Assembly: GCF_036588685.1 (NCBI RefSeq)
Contig: NC_086386.1
Location: 31,983,883-32,047,882, forward strand
Direction: 5' to 3'
Source: Mytilus trossulus
Taxonomy: Eukaryota; Mollusca; Bivalvia; Mytilida; Mytilidae
Length of the DNA: 64,000 nucleotides
Positions 38,830-51,800 of the stretch are shown here, piece after piece. The notes under the pieces were generated by a model. The model made no database searches. It saw only the letters and a program-made list of their open reading frames with translations, and was not told the DNA's origin. How positions within the stretch are numbered: the stretch's first letter is position 1; each line of letters begins with the position of its first letter. The position numbers and the translations under genes were made by a program.

Positions 38830-40240
38830 TACAGGAGAAGACTTTTGAAAAAGATAACAAAAATTGACAAAAAATTTAGTTAAATCGTCCTTAAAGGGCA
38901 ATAACTCTGTATGGGGTTAATTGACCATTTTGGTCATGCTGACTTATTTGATGATCTTACTTTGCTGAACATTATTGCTGTTTACAGTTTATCTCTGTCT
39001 ATAATAATATTCAAGATAATAACCAAAAAACTGCAGTTTACTTAAAATAACTAATTCAGGGGCAGCATCCCAACTGGCTGGTAGGATTCGTCTGAAAATT
39101 TCAGGACAGATAGATCTCAACCAGTTGAACATATCTATCCATTGCCAAATTTGCTCTAAATGCTTTAGTTTCAGAGATATAAACCAAAAACTGCATTTTA
39201 CTCCCTATGTTCTTTTTTTAGCCATGTCAGACAAGTTAATCAGACACATTTTTTAAAATAGATACCCTAATAATAATAGACCACTTTTGAGTTCATCCGT
39301 CACCGGAAAAAACTTGTCAATTATGCGCGTCTTTGTGACGTCATTTACCAGATAGAGGGGGCGCCTGTATCCCAGCACTATTAACATTTATCAAGCGTCT
39401 TACTGATTGTCATTGTGCACGATAAATTAGAAATAATAGATGTTTTGTAGGTACTTAATCATAATTCCTTAATGACAGCAGTGCTGATTGTCAATTATGA
39501 GAATTCAATTTGCAGCATAATTCATACAATATAGTTTTCCAACCACTCGCTCAACATTGGAACAGAAGTGACCACGCACCTAAACTCACAAATGATGTTC
39601 ACTAAAACCAGAGTGTTTGAAATGCATGGAAACTGGAAAGTTGTCTATTGTGACCAAGTGTGGTTTTTGTCTCAGTTATTTCAGAGAATAAGATTTTTTA
39701 ACAAAACTTTACAAAATCTAAATTTTACTATAACATGTATAAAGGACAATAACTCCTTAAGGGGTCAATTGACCATAATGATCATGTTGACTTATTTGTA
39801 AATCTTACTTTGCTCAACATTGTTGCTGTTACAGTTTATCTCTATCTATAATAATATTCAAGATAATACCCAAAAACTGTAAAATTTCCTTAAAATTACT
39901 AATTCAGGGGCAGCACCCCAAAAACTGGTTGTCCAATTTGTCTAAAAAATTTACAGCAGAAAGCTCTTGATAATCAATTTTACACAAATACAAGTTGATC
40001 CCATGACAGATTTGCTCTAAATGCTTTGGTTTAAGAGATATAGGCCAAAATTTACATTTTACCCTTATGTTCTATTTTTAGCTATGTCAGCCGTCATGGT
40101 TGGCAGGCTGAGTCATCGAACACATTTTTTAAACTATGTACCCAAATGATGATTATGGCCAAGTTTGGTTCAATTTTGCCCTGTAGTTTCAGGAGGATTT
40201 TTCCTTTCTCAATTTTTTTTCCAGGTCAGGTGAGCTAAAA
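38830..40240 (+). repeat. Two direct copies of a molluscan dispersed repeat
   Basis: The block 'gggcaataactctgtatggg ... cagtttatctctgtctataa ... actaattcaggggcagcat' at about 38880-39250 recurs in diverged form at about 39735-40240 ('ggacaataactccttaaggg', 'cagtttatctctatctataa', 'actaattcaggggcagcac'). Unrelated sequence containing 'gaccacttttgagttcatcc' lies between them. No coding sequence. Confidence 0.65.
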
Positions 40241-40375
40241 AGAAGATGTGGTATGATTGCCAATGAGACAACTCTCCACAAGAGACCAAATGACACAGAA
40301 ATTAACAACAATAGGTCATCATACGGCTTTCAACAAAGCCTGTACCGCAAAGTCTGAATTGTGCCTCCTTTTGAA
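40240..40375 (+). repeat. Interspersed repeat family A, 5' fragment
   Basis: Contains GTGGTATGATTGCCAATGAG, ACAACTCTCCACAAGAGACC and a 'cggctttcaacaaagcctgtaccgcaaagtc' block, then stops. Truncated copy. Confidence 0.75.
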
Positions 40376-41520
40376 CCGAGACAATATAAAGTGAGATTCT
40401 ATGCTGGAATTTAGGCATTTATTAATGTATAAATGCACATCATGTACATCTTTACATATTATCTATTAAAGGTGTTAAAATATGGTACATTTGTGTTTAC
40501 ACACAATAAATATGTATAATCCAGCATTTATACAGCTGTGTCTTTCTTCTGTTCATGATACTAGTTTGACAATGTTCAGAATTTATTATGTTCTACTTCA
40601 AACACATTACTAAATAAATAAATTACTGGTAAGCAATAGAAACAAAGTATTCACTTATATACTAGTGTTATGTAAAGCTGTCTTTTTTTCATTTTTAAGT
40701 CATATTCTTAGTTGAAATCAAAATGAAATTGGTTAAATTGAGTCATACAATTTGATTTGTCCTATAACTTGTGCTTAAGAAATTCTACATTAATGCATTA
40801 TTTTACGCATAAAAATATTATTGCATCCAAAATGTAAATAGTTCAAAGATTACCAGAGCTTCTGAAATAAACAGACACTAAGCTTCTGTACACACAACCT
40901 TCAGTATATTTAAAAAGTTGAATAATCATAATGTGGGCAGTATATGGAAAAAGATTGAAGAAGATTATAGGCAATGTGAACTTAAAAAAATAAAATGTGT
41001 ATGTATATGTATAAAAAATTGTATGTGCCAAATTTGGACCCACATTCTGAGTTCACTACATGTGTTAATATAAAAACCTTAGAAGAAATTTTGCGTTTTT
41101 TTTTAAGAATGGACAAAAATGGACTCATCAAAAATTAAGGCTGAAAATATGAACAAATATTTCAACATCAATTACATCAATAGTGAACATGTGATGATTT
41201 TTCTTTTACCACCTCATCATGCTCATAAGTGTAGTGATAACATTCTGTTACTATAAATGAGAAAGAAAAAAAGATAAACGTGTCTGAGGACACAAATTAC
41301 CTGCTCAAGATTAGTAATATTCCAAGATAAAAAGGGGCATAACTCAAGAACTGTAAGTGACTCATTGTCAAAATACAAACTCTGTTTGCTAGTTTTAGTT
41401 CTTAGTATAGAGTTTAATAAAATTTGGAATTGGAAGTCTAGAGTGTGTAAACAAATATGGGAACGATGGAAGGTCAAGAGTAAATAAAATCAAGTGCACA
41501 CTACATACATGTTTATACTT

Positions 41521-41743
41521 AATAGGGCTCTTCACAGTTAGTTTGGCCATATTGGATAGGGGGCAGATTTTTTAGAAAGAGGTGGAAATAGTGTGAAAAG
41601 TATGGGAAATCCTATGTGTGTTTCCAAGCAACTGCTCAGTTTTCATGATGTTTTCCCATATTTTTCACACCATTTTTACCTCCTATTATATGAAAAACTG
41701 CCCCCTATCCAATATGGCCGAACTAACTTTGAAGAGCCCTATT
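41521..41743. mobile_element. 223-bp MITE with about 45-bp inverted ends
   Basis: AATAGGGCTCTTCACAGTTA begins the left end and its counterpart closes the right end ('taactttgaagagccctatt'). The complementarity continues through GGCCATATTGGATAGGGGGC and GCCCCCTATCCAATATGGCC. Weak pairing continues inward ('gtgtgaaaagtatgggaaa' with 'cccatatttttcacacc'). Confidence 0.8.
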
Positions 41744-41984
41744 GACATGATTGATGAGTTCATTATGACTAACACTTGTTCCCATTAGGGTTGTAAACTT
41801 TGTACATTGTATTATCGGTTGACTATAGAAGAAACCAATGTTTAATTTTCATACAATGATTGATTAAAATTTATTCAACATATTTTAACTAATTCTATTT
41901 GGCCAGGCTACATGTATATAATCAATCAATTTTAAAGAATTATTCTAAACTAAATATCCCAATTATATTTTGGATACTTAAATT

Positions 41985-42059
41985 TTCCAGATATCACTCT
42001 CTTGGTAAGAATAGCATTAACTTAATGCTATTCTTTCCAAGGGAATGATCTCTGAAAAG
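41985..42059. repeat. Compact hairpin
   Basis: CTTGGTAAGAATAGCATTAA (42001-42020) and TTAATGCTATTCTTTCCAAG (42022-42041) pair at 19 of 20 positions around a one-base centre. Weaker pairing continues outward on both sides. The tiny loop argues against a microRNA precursor. Confidence 0.7.
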
Positions 42060-42421
42060 TATTACATGTATGATGTATTTGCCTTTCCCTGAATGTTGTG
42101 TACCTGCACAACATGGTAAACATCTGACCAAACATGTATCATTAGTATACATGTACATGTTTGTAAACCCAACAGAATGAAATTTAACATAAGGCCAAAT
42201 ATTGAAATAAAAAAGATGTGTGTTTCATATTACCCTTCTCTCCTTATTTATTAAGCTCCCCAAAAAAATTTTGGTCGTTTTTCAATAAGCACTTTCAAAG
42301 TCAGAATGGGCCTCCCTCAGAAATGATATATAGACTCAATGTAAAAATAACGGAAAAATTAAAAAAAATCTATACCTACCTATCCTATTTTTTTCAACGA
42401 TGTATGTATATTATCATGGTA

Positions 42422-42495
42422 AAATTGAGAAAGGAAATTGACCAGGGGAATGTGTCAAAGGGACAATAACCCGACCAAAGAGCAGACAACAGGTA
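42422..42495 (-). repeat. Interspersed repeat family B, 3' fragment (antisense)
   Basis: Contains 'aattgagaaaggaaattgac', 'gtgtcaaagggacaataacc' and 'gaccaaagagcagacaacag', the reverse complement of the family B 3' end. Confidence 0.7.
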
Positions 42496-42838
42496 AACAC
42501 ATATAAAATTATTCAAAGGGTTACATTGTACAACAGAGTTAAAAGCTTTTATGTTATTTTCAATTGTGAGAATAAATATTCTGAAAAAGTTAAGAAAAGA
42601 GGTGCATGGTAATGTTCAGTGTAGGTACATGTATATGTGATATTAAATGTCCAGAATATCTGAGTTTAGTTCAAGAAGTAATGTTTTTATACAAATAAAG
42701 ATATAAATATGACATCAGTTTGCCTAAATTACTTCAATGAAATGTATAAGTAGTTAATTATGATAAATAAAATATACATAATATACAAGTACATCAAGAA
42801 TAAAAATAGTACAATTACAAATATTATGTTTTGTAAAG

Positions 42839-45800
42839 TTAAATTAACACACTGACACATTCCATTTTGTTCACCAGAAAGTAAGGTCTTTTCATTTTCT
42901 CAGCACTAACCGTATCATCAATTTTGGTGTCATTTTCATTCACATCTTCTTTCATGTTCATATTTGTGTCATTTACAGGTAAATGTTTGAAAGGTGGGTC
43001 TGAAGTCAGTAAATATGTCATTGTCTCTTTCATGTTTTCTACTAGCTTTGTTGATGCAAGTTGCCAGGTTGACGGTGGACAACCTTCTAGATCTTTGATA
43101 ACTGAACTTGTAGGAACGATGAATTTGAAAATATATTGATTAGAAATTTGATTTCTTTCATAGTAGTGAATCATTTCTCTAGCTATGGCACTGAGACTTG
43201 AAAGAGGGATCTGTAAGAAGAACTGAAACATTGCAATCATCTCAATCACAGAGTGCATCTTCTCAAGCTGGACCAGCTGTGTGCTGAAATCACTTTCTGA
43301 TTTTAAAAATGGCTCTAGGTTTTCACGGGTAGCCAGATCTTTGGACAAGAATGCATAAGTGTAGTCCTGTCGTAGCTTTTCAATTCCTATTTCTACCAGA
43401 AGCTCTACAGGATATAACCCAGCCAGGTTTGGGATTCGTAACTTTCCTGAAAATGAATCACGCACAAGTTGAGCTACCATAGTGTTGTTACCTCTATGTA
43501 CCATGGGTTGTAATTCTCCATTACTTAATGCTGTAAATATATACCTAAAGGGATCAATGAGCTCCTGGTATGATGTGCAGTTAGAGAGTATCTTCCATAG
43601 GTAATCTGTAAAGTCGAAATTATCTCTTTCACTCAGTACAAACTTACTGGACCCTTCAGTCATATCAGTGTCAGTGTTGGTAGATTTTTTGTCAGATTCT
43701 TTAGAATAAGCATCTCCTTGTTTCAACTTATCAAACAACTCCTTAACAGATTTCATTATATGAACCTTTCTCTCTTCCTCTGGAATCCAGGTGATTTGTG
43801 ACGACTGTAAGCCTGAAATGGAATTTGAAAATGAAGATTAAGCCACAAAAATGTATTTTCTATATTCAAATCTTTTTATATTTATAAAATACTATAAACT
43901 AAATAAAAGATATTAACACAATGTTGTCCTATATAACTATATAGCTGTAATACCACCAAATCATGGTATGTCACATCCGGTTGTATACGAAAGTAGGTCA
44001 AAAAAATATTCCCTTGAATTTGACCATTGTAGGTAATTAATCCTACATTTTATTGCAGTAAAACTATTTCTGTGTCATAAACATATGTCTTGGGTATTTC
44101 AAAACACCATTATTTTTTATTTGTGATTTCTATAGAAAATTTTGTATTCTTGAGGTTACATGGTGACTAAACCTTGTGCATAGATAGAATAAGGGGAGAA
44201 ATTTGATTGGTTAACTTCCAATGATGGTTATTTTTTTATATGCAATGAAATGTTTTGTGAAAATTTTCTATAGAACTGGACAGGATAAAACTTTACTCAT
44301 GCCAAGTATTTCTTTATTTGAAACAAAGATAAATTCTGCACTATTTTTTGAAAAGTGCAAATTTAACAAAGACTAATAGGGGAAAATCAATGGTGGTATT
44401 ACACCTATATACAGGGTATTGTAATCAACACATAATTATTATTATACTTGAGTTTATTAATACAAAATGTCACTATAATAAACAAATTCTTATATGTAAA
44501 TTGTTATATGTCGGCAGTAAACATGTTTTAATCAAAGCGCTGTAAGCACTGTAGGCAGTTAACCAAAATCCAAGGCAAACATAATTTCCGGTATGAAAAC
44601 TGTGGCAATGTTGCTTCAACTTTTTTTTTAAAAGATTTAAGGCATTTTTGCGCCTGTCCCAAGTCAGGAGCCTCTAACCTTTGTTAGTCTTGTACCATTT
44701 TAATTTTAGTTTCTTGTGTACAATTTGGACATTAGTATGGCGCTCATTATCACTGAAGTTGAGTGACTGAACTAGTATATATTTTTTTAGGGGCCAGCTG
44801 AAGGACGCCTCCGGGTGCTGGAATTTCTCGCTACATTGAAGACTTGTTGGTGACCTTCTGTTGTTGTTTTTATTTATGGCCGGGTTGTTGTCTCTTTGAC
44901 ACATTCCCCATTTCCATTCTCAATTTAATATAAAGAACAAATATTAAACATTCATATATAATTGTGCATTTATGTTCATTTAATGAATTAAACATTAAGG
45001 CAAATAATTAATATTTTATCAAGGTTTTTAATAGCAACGCACATGACCACGAATGGTCATGAGTCTATCATGAGTCAGCAGTGATACAAATTTGCAATGA
45101 TTGCAGTTCTTCTAGTTGAGCGTAATTGTTCGTATTAGTTGACTGTAAGTAGTTCAAGTTGACTTTAGTACGAGCTTGTAAAAGTATGAATGGACTTGCT
45201 TTCCTGGAAAGAAAACTGAGTTTATGTTTTACAGTACAAAAGTTATGAGACACAAATCAGACAAATGTTTACTACTACAGGGATCAATGGTGAGGTCTGA
45301 CTGACCTGTCCATAGTAAATGTAAATGACTCCCACCTTCAAGTCTAAGTTTGGAATCAAATGACAGGTGTTAGGGTCTAGCAAAGTGATATGCATATATG
45401 TGTCGTCTATGAGATTGACCTTGTATGTCATTCAATCTTTTTGAAATGAAAAACAGGAATGAATATGGTTTAGGCGTCGGTATCTAAATCTTTTACAATT
45501 CTCAAAACACACACAAGAGGGTGTGGGGTGACCCTAGGGACTACCCCTATTATTCATTTGATTTTTTATTTTGTCCCATACATGAATATATATATGGTTT
45601 ATGGGTGGGGATCTCGACCCCCTATATTTCATTTGATTTGTTATATTGTCCAATACATGAACATATATGGTTGAGGGGTGGGGATCTCATCTGTTTCTAA
45701 GTATCAAACAGGAGTGGGTAGGGTGACCCTAAGGACCCTCCCTATATTTCATTTGATTAGTTCTCATACATGAATATATATGGTTTAATTTAAAGGTGGG

Positions 45801-48700
45801 GATCTCGACTGTTTCCAATTTCTCAATCAGATGACTGCAGAGACTCCCCCAATATTCAATTTAATTCAGAGTTGGGGATCCCAAATGTTTCAAAGTTCTT
45901 AAACATGAGGGGTAGGGTGACCACAGGGACTTCCGCTATATTTCATTTGATTTGTTATATATAGTCTTATACATGAGTATATATGGTTAAGGGGTGATGA
46001 TCTCGAATTTTTCCAAGTTCTCAAACATGAAGGTGTAAAGTGACCATAGGCCACCCCCTAATAATTTATTTGATTTGTAATATTGTCCCATACATAAATA
46101 TATATTGTTTAAGATTGTGGATCTCAACCGTTATAAATTCTCAAACAGAAAGGGGTAGAGTGGCCCCACGAACTCCACCTATATTCCATATGATTTGTTA
46201 TATTGCAATTGTCCCATACATGAATATATATTGTTTAGGGGACGGGGATCTTGACCGTTACCAAGTTTTGGTCATTTTGGTTACTTGTGGATAGTTGTCT
46301 CATTGGCAATCATACCACATTTTGTTTATATATAAGAAACTTCCAGCTATTTTAACTGACCTATCAAAATTGAGAAGAAAAAAATACCCCTTGAAATTGC
46401 AGTAATATGTTTAACTTGAAAAGCATTTAACATGCATTAATACCAACATGTATCACTGATATTAAAAAAAAAATTATACTGTTACCAGGAACATATATAT
46501 TGTTAGATAAACTGTTCCCAGCTGTCACTCACTTGTATTGGATTTTGACATTAAAATTGGTGTACAAAATATTTTCTGCTTTTTCTTTCTTTTAAACAAT
46601 TTTGGTTTTCAATTCTAGTGTTTATATTTATTTACCATGCATCATTGAAGGTTTTTCTGGTCATCTTTTTTGTAATCCAGAATAAAAAATATGAAAAAAC
46701 TGTCCAATAAGTTATAAATAATATAGTAGCCAGCTAGATGATAACAATGGCACGTATTACAGCATTTATTGGGTAGCACACAAATTCAGGGTGCTCGCAT
46801 AAGGCAGCTTTACTGCCTAAAAATACTGGTCAATTGGAAGTACAAAAATGTGCTATAATATAACAAGGTATATATATTCCATTAATCCTTACTTGGAAAA
46901 TGGTCATTGAATTGTTTTACATTTTTGATTTATACGGGGTATTTTAAAGCTGATTTTGCAGTATGGGCTCTACTCATTGTTTAAGACCGTACAGTGACCT
47001 ATAGTTGTCAATTTCTATGTCATTTGGTCTCTTATGAATTGTCTTATTGGTGAAAAAACATAATCAAGGTTACAATTTATAAGTTAACAAGTGTTTGAAG
47101 ATATACATTGTACAATGTAGTGTATAAATGAGGTCCAGTGTAAAAACGCACCTATGTATGGTACATGCAAGGCTTTTGGATTCACTTTTGTAATTCATAA
47201 AAAGCAATTATGTGATAATCATGATAATATTGCATGATGATGTATTGTGAGAATAAATTCATGTTATTTTGTACTTTAAATTTCATGAAATCTTCTTCAT
47301 GTTCTTAATCTAGGATCTTTTCTCAGACTTAATATTTTGTGTTGTGTGTCCAATATCATATACATTGTACTGAAAAGGAACTCCTATTTAGAAAAAGCTT
47401 CAAATGTCCTCGGGAGTGATTTCTTGCATAAAATCTAAACAAAAAATCAAATTTTGAATTTAAGGAGATTGTACACATGTACATGATGTATATTCTGATA
47501 AATGGTACAGTTTGAACCAACACTGTCAATGATATGGGGGATTTCATTGTACTTACATTTTTCCTGAATAAATACAATTTAAATACATTTTTAATTTCTT
47601 GTTACATGCATGTACAGTACATTTTTGTTTTTGTACTTAAATCTAGTTTCAATGTTATTAAGTCTAACATCAACATGAAATTGATTTGAATATGAATATA
47701 TGCAAGGTTTTACAGATCACAAAATATGTAGTACATATTCATGAATATATATACCTTCTATAAAATTTCTTAACACAGACAATTCTTGGTAGAGTGAATG
47801 AGCCGCACTTTTCATACTTCCAGGTATTACATTAGCTTTAATTGTGGTTGTGGCCTCTGGTGGTGGTGGATGCAACAGATCAAGATTGGGGACTGATCGG
47901 GACCAGGACACATCCAGCATCAATGATCCTCTGTATCTGTAATTGTCTTTAATATCAAGCTGATTTACCTCTCTTGTATCGTTTAAAATGTCATATGTAG
48001 CTTTGCATGTAACTTGACATCTGGAAAAATCTTTTTTCTTCAAACTTGGCAGATGTGCATTATTCGGTACTGGGTCAACTATTTTGATTATGGAGGATTT
48101 AAGTCCAACATATTCCTTGTTTTCAGAATATAATTTTTGAGTGTATACACATCCAATTCTCTTTCTGTCACTGCCATCACAAAAACAAAGAAGAGCATGA
48201 TACAGGTTGCTATTTGATGATGGTACACTCTTCATTGAAGAATTTACTACCCTATTGAAAATGTTTGTCAACTTCCTGGCTACTTTTAATGGAATCCCAA
48301 ACTTTAAGTCTTCTGGGTCTATGGTGACATCATACTTAGGTGTTGTACAGTCAAAAGAACTGACGTCAAAGGCTGAAAAATCTGCATATGTTTGCAGTTT
48401 AAGAGGTGACCCTTCTACATCACCATAGGAAGGTTTTTTGGTGGGTTTCTCTTTGTAGATAGTGTCTTCAAAGAAAGTACTCTGTTCTGGTTTGACAGGA
48501 TTTTTATTGAAAGGCTTGTGCGCAACAATGACGGGAAAATGTATTGGAAGCAAATCTTTTAAAATACTGAGATTTGGGAAATCTGATGAATTATTTTTTA
48601 TATAAGTAAGCATGACATCTTGAACAAGGCACTCTCCATTTTCAGACGTAATAATAGTCTCAATACTTTTCTTGAAAACATCTATTTCAAACGAATCCAT
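42839..48700 (-). CDS. ZWILCH: Protein zwilch homologue, two coding exons
   Basis: Exon 1 is 48700-47755 (ATG at 48700-48698) and exon 2 is 43812-42839 (stop at 42841-42839). The phase-1 intron joins G|GC to give glycine. The total is 1920 nt and 639 residues, against 591 in human. Zwilch is part of the Rod-Zw10-Zwilch complex, which sits at unattached kinetochores and recruits spindly/dynein and Mad1-Mad2 for the spindle checkpoint. The alignable blocks are clear: LMLDVSWSRSVPNLDLLHPP with TTIKANVIPGSMKSAAHSLY in exon 1, and FDFTDYLWKILSNCTSYQEL, NGELQPMVHRGNNTMVAQLV and GLYPVELLVEIGIEKLRQDY in exon 2. These correspond in order to the human blocks. The intron is about 3.9 kb and full of repeats. 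The gene is divergent from EXOSC8, with 150 bp between start codons. Confidence 0.95.
44650..44930 (+). repeat. Long copy of interspersed repeat family B
   Basis: Begins with CTGTCCCAAGTCAGGAGCCT, a head shared with family A, then 'ttggacattagtatggcgct', GCTGAAGGACGCCTCCGGGT and CCCCATTTCCATTCTCAATT. It is the fullest family B copy in the window. It lies in the ZWILCH intron, antisense to the gene. Confidence 0.8.
45480..46290. repeat. Diverged tandem repeat, unit about 120 bp
   Basis: Six to seven diverged copies carry 'ggggatctcgac', 'catttgatttgttatattgt' and 'catacatgaatatatatggt' in order. Landmark spacing is about 120 bp, though some copies are truncated. It lies in the ZWILCH intron. 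Confidence 0.75.
46262..46325 (-). repeat. Interspersed repeat family A, end fragment
   Basis: Contains 'ggtcattttggttacttgtg' and 'tctcattggcaatcatacca', the antisense of the family A 5' end. It abuts the tandem repeat. Confidence 0.65.
46895..47050 (-). repeat. Interspersed repeat family A, fragment
   Basis: Contains 'gaattgttttacatttttga', 'gcagtatgggctctactcat' and 'gaccgtacagtgacctatag', the antisense family A order, in the ZWILCH intron. Confidence 0.65.
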
Positions 48701-48850
48701 GTCAGCTGTTATTTATCAATTTTTTTGTTTACAAAATTCCCGCTTTTCAATTCTTATTACACAAAAGCTAAAAGTATTTTGATTAGTTAAAAGTAAAATA
48801 TGGACCAATGAAATTTAGTCTTTCAAAATCGTTTTGGTAAAGTTGACAAT
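48701..48850. promoter_or_regulatory. Shared bidirectional promoter of ZWILCH and EXOSC8
   Basis: Only 150 bp separate the ZWILCH start codon (48700, minus) from the EXOSC8 start codon (48851, plus), so both 5' UTRs and core promoters lie here. An E2F-like TTCCCGC is at 48737-48743, a CCAAT box is near 48813, and a TTCAAA (the CHR motif TTTGAA on the other strand) is near 48823. E2F and CHR sites are typical of cell-cycle genes, which would suit ZWILCH. No TATA box stands out. Site function is inference; the geometry is observed. Confidence 0.75.
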
Positions 48851-51800
48851 ATGGCGACAGACTTCAAGTGAGCACATGAGATGAAACAAATAGTTACTAT
48901 TGTCTGCATATAACTGCAAAGAAAGAATAACAAATAACCCCCGAAAAGGAATATTAATAAGCCTGTTTGTCAGACATTACACTCACTCAAAATGAACAGC
49001 GACATGATCAAGAATAATTTCTATATATAGTCACGTCGGCACCGGTGTACAGAGTCAATTCGGTACCGGTTTTAAATAGTCAACTCAACACCTAGTCAAA
49101 TCGGCACTTGATAATTCTGATCCCCGATTCCCGAGGAAGAGAAATTTCAGAACTCATAATTTAACCATTTTTCTACAGATAGACAGTTTTTCCTAAAAAA
49201 AAATTCCACCGAATGCGTCACTCTATAAACTATAGACTATATTTGTGTAGGCCTTACAGGAGGGTAGTAATGTCCTTTAACGTCAGGCATCAAAAGTCAT
49301 ATTTCGACTGCATTTAGCATCAAGTTGGTTAAAATTTTACTGTGATTCGTCAAAATATCCTTATGATTTGTTAAGGGTCTCAAATGATTATCATTACTGT
49401 CATTTTTGAAAAAAATAATGTGATTCATCAAATGAAGTCGATGTTAAAATCTTCTAAAAGATTAGGGAAGTGTTTATTTTATTGTCATACACCCAAAAAA
49501 ATGTTAACCTAATTTGGCAAGAACTATTACTGTTATTCTTCATTAAGGCCAAGTTCGGATGGAACTAGAGTACTGACTCTAGTTCCATATGAACGGTATA
49601 TAATTTTGAAGAGTAAGGACTCTAGATTACCGGAAATACAAGGCCCCTTCTCTGAATATGTTTACATTCAAATTTGATTGGATCAACGTCATAACATCCA
49701 GGATATCAAGTCGATCTCTAGTAAACCTGCCACAACCCAGGGCTCATTGAGTTCTAATGGCGGGAAAGCTATATCCAATCATAACGGGTGTTATATATGA
49801 CCATGTCAATCCTATCTACTCTAGATATCCATCCAAACTTGGCCTAAGGTTCTCCCAATACAACTCTCTTACAGCTGTTCTTTTTGAAAACTTTCTTAAA
49901 TATGATGATATCTGCATCTGAAGATTTATTAAAAAGGAATTTCTATTTCATGTTAACTCCACATTGTCAATGCTTGTAAACATACAACATTGGTTGCAAT
50001 ATTATTCACTTTATACAGATAGACAGGGAATACAAGGGGGTTGGAGGGCAGGCAATTTAAATTACAATGATGCAATTTGTTTATATCCTTATCTGTCTGC
50101 TTTGTTAAATTTCTATCAATGACAGTGATGAGACCTAAATAAGAAATAGAGCAGTTGTTTTATCCACTACGGTTAGAAGATTTGCAAACTACCTCTGTGT
50201 ACAACTTGTACAAAATATGTTATGGATTAGTTACAACTTTTCACAACATCTGTATCTTAAACAATTTTTTTTTTTAGTTTCAATAAAAAGTATTGCAGAT
50301 AGAATTCCAAGTGCATTTGTGTTACTCTTCAAATTTATATACATGGTTTTATGTTAAAGCTATTCAAAGTCAAAATACCATATGCGTATTATACTTTACT
50401 TAGTCTTTAGGTTCTCATCTGAAATAATTTATCTTGCATATAGTATATTTTCTTGAGTAATTTATGATTACTAAACTAATTTGAACACATCGATTTTGCC
50501 AATTTGAACACATCAAGTTTTACAGAAACACTCTTTCCTTTTAAGAAACAGTTTATGCCTAGAGCTACAATGTATATATATATAAGAAATGCAGTTAATG
50601 AAAATGACATTTAATTTCAGAACAGCAAGACCAGTAGAATATTACAGAAAATATTTAGTAAGTATAACAGTCCAACAGAATACCTTTTCATCCTGTTTAT
50701 AAGAAGCCACACAATTTCCAAAGACTTGTTGCACAATTAGCACGTGGCAATTGTTTTCCTACTTAGATATAGGAATATGTGGTGTGAGTGCCAATGAGAC
50801 AACTCTCCATCCAAATAACACTTTAAAAGTAAACCATTATAGGTTAAAGTCCGGCCTTCAACACGGAGCCTTGGCTCACACCGAACAACAAGCTATTAAG
50901 GGCCCCAAAATTACTAGTGTAAAACCATTAAAACGGGAAAACCAACGGTCTAATCTATATAAACAAAACGAGAAACGAGATACACGTATATATTGCATAA
51001 ACAAACGACAACTACTGTACATCAGATTCCTGACTTAGGACAGGTGCAAACATTTGTACATTTTCTACATTTACATGTGATCATGTTATAGGCGTTTTTT
51101 TTGTTATTAAATGCAGCCAGTTTCAACTGCAACCAATGTCAGAAAATCATAACATCTAGGATAAGATCTGCCTGGGGTGGAGAGGAGTAGAATGGATCGT
51201 AACACTTTGTTAGCGAAGATGCTGTTCAGTACAATGGCAGAAATTTATGACAAAAATTTAAGTTTATGCATCATATTGAAAATTTGAAGTATGACTGTAT
51301 GAAGTAGGTACAAAATGTATCTGACAGATCTGAAACGCCCACATCATGGCACAAGACTAATTTACTTATAACTGATAACTGTTGAGCTGCTGAACAATAT
51401 CAATTCATTCTAAAAAGTGTGACAGAAATATTTGTGGAAGCAATGGAGCTATATAGTCTACTACATGTACATTTCCATTATTTTGAAAGTTGAATTTAAA
51501 AAAGGTTTGGATATGCTAAGGGACAACATCAAAAGATCAATGTAGCCAGGATAAAAAACTTAAATCAAATAGTTGCGGGTTGAGGTGAGGGGGGGGGGGG
51601 TCAACATTGCTGCAAATGAATTAAGTTTTTTATCCTACAACTGTACATTGAACTTTTCATGTTGTCCCTAATTGACGTGCAGTGAAACATAAAGGATTAT
51701 CCTGTTCATACTTATCCATTTATCTAATGACTTACAAGTTATTAATGATTAATTTCAGTAATTCACAGTAAAGTGAAGATATATAACCTGATTTGTAACA

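Noticed and set aside
42001..42041. Possible microRNA precursor
   Set aside because: The 20-bp arms meet at a one-base loop, unlike a Dicer substrate, and the surrounding pairing looks like a foldback repeat.
50751..51038. 95-codon ORF
   Set aside because: It lies entirely within a family A interspersed repeat.
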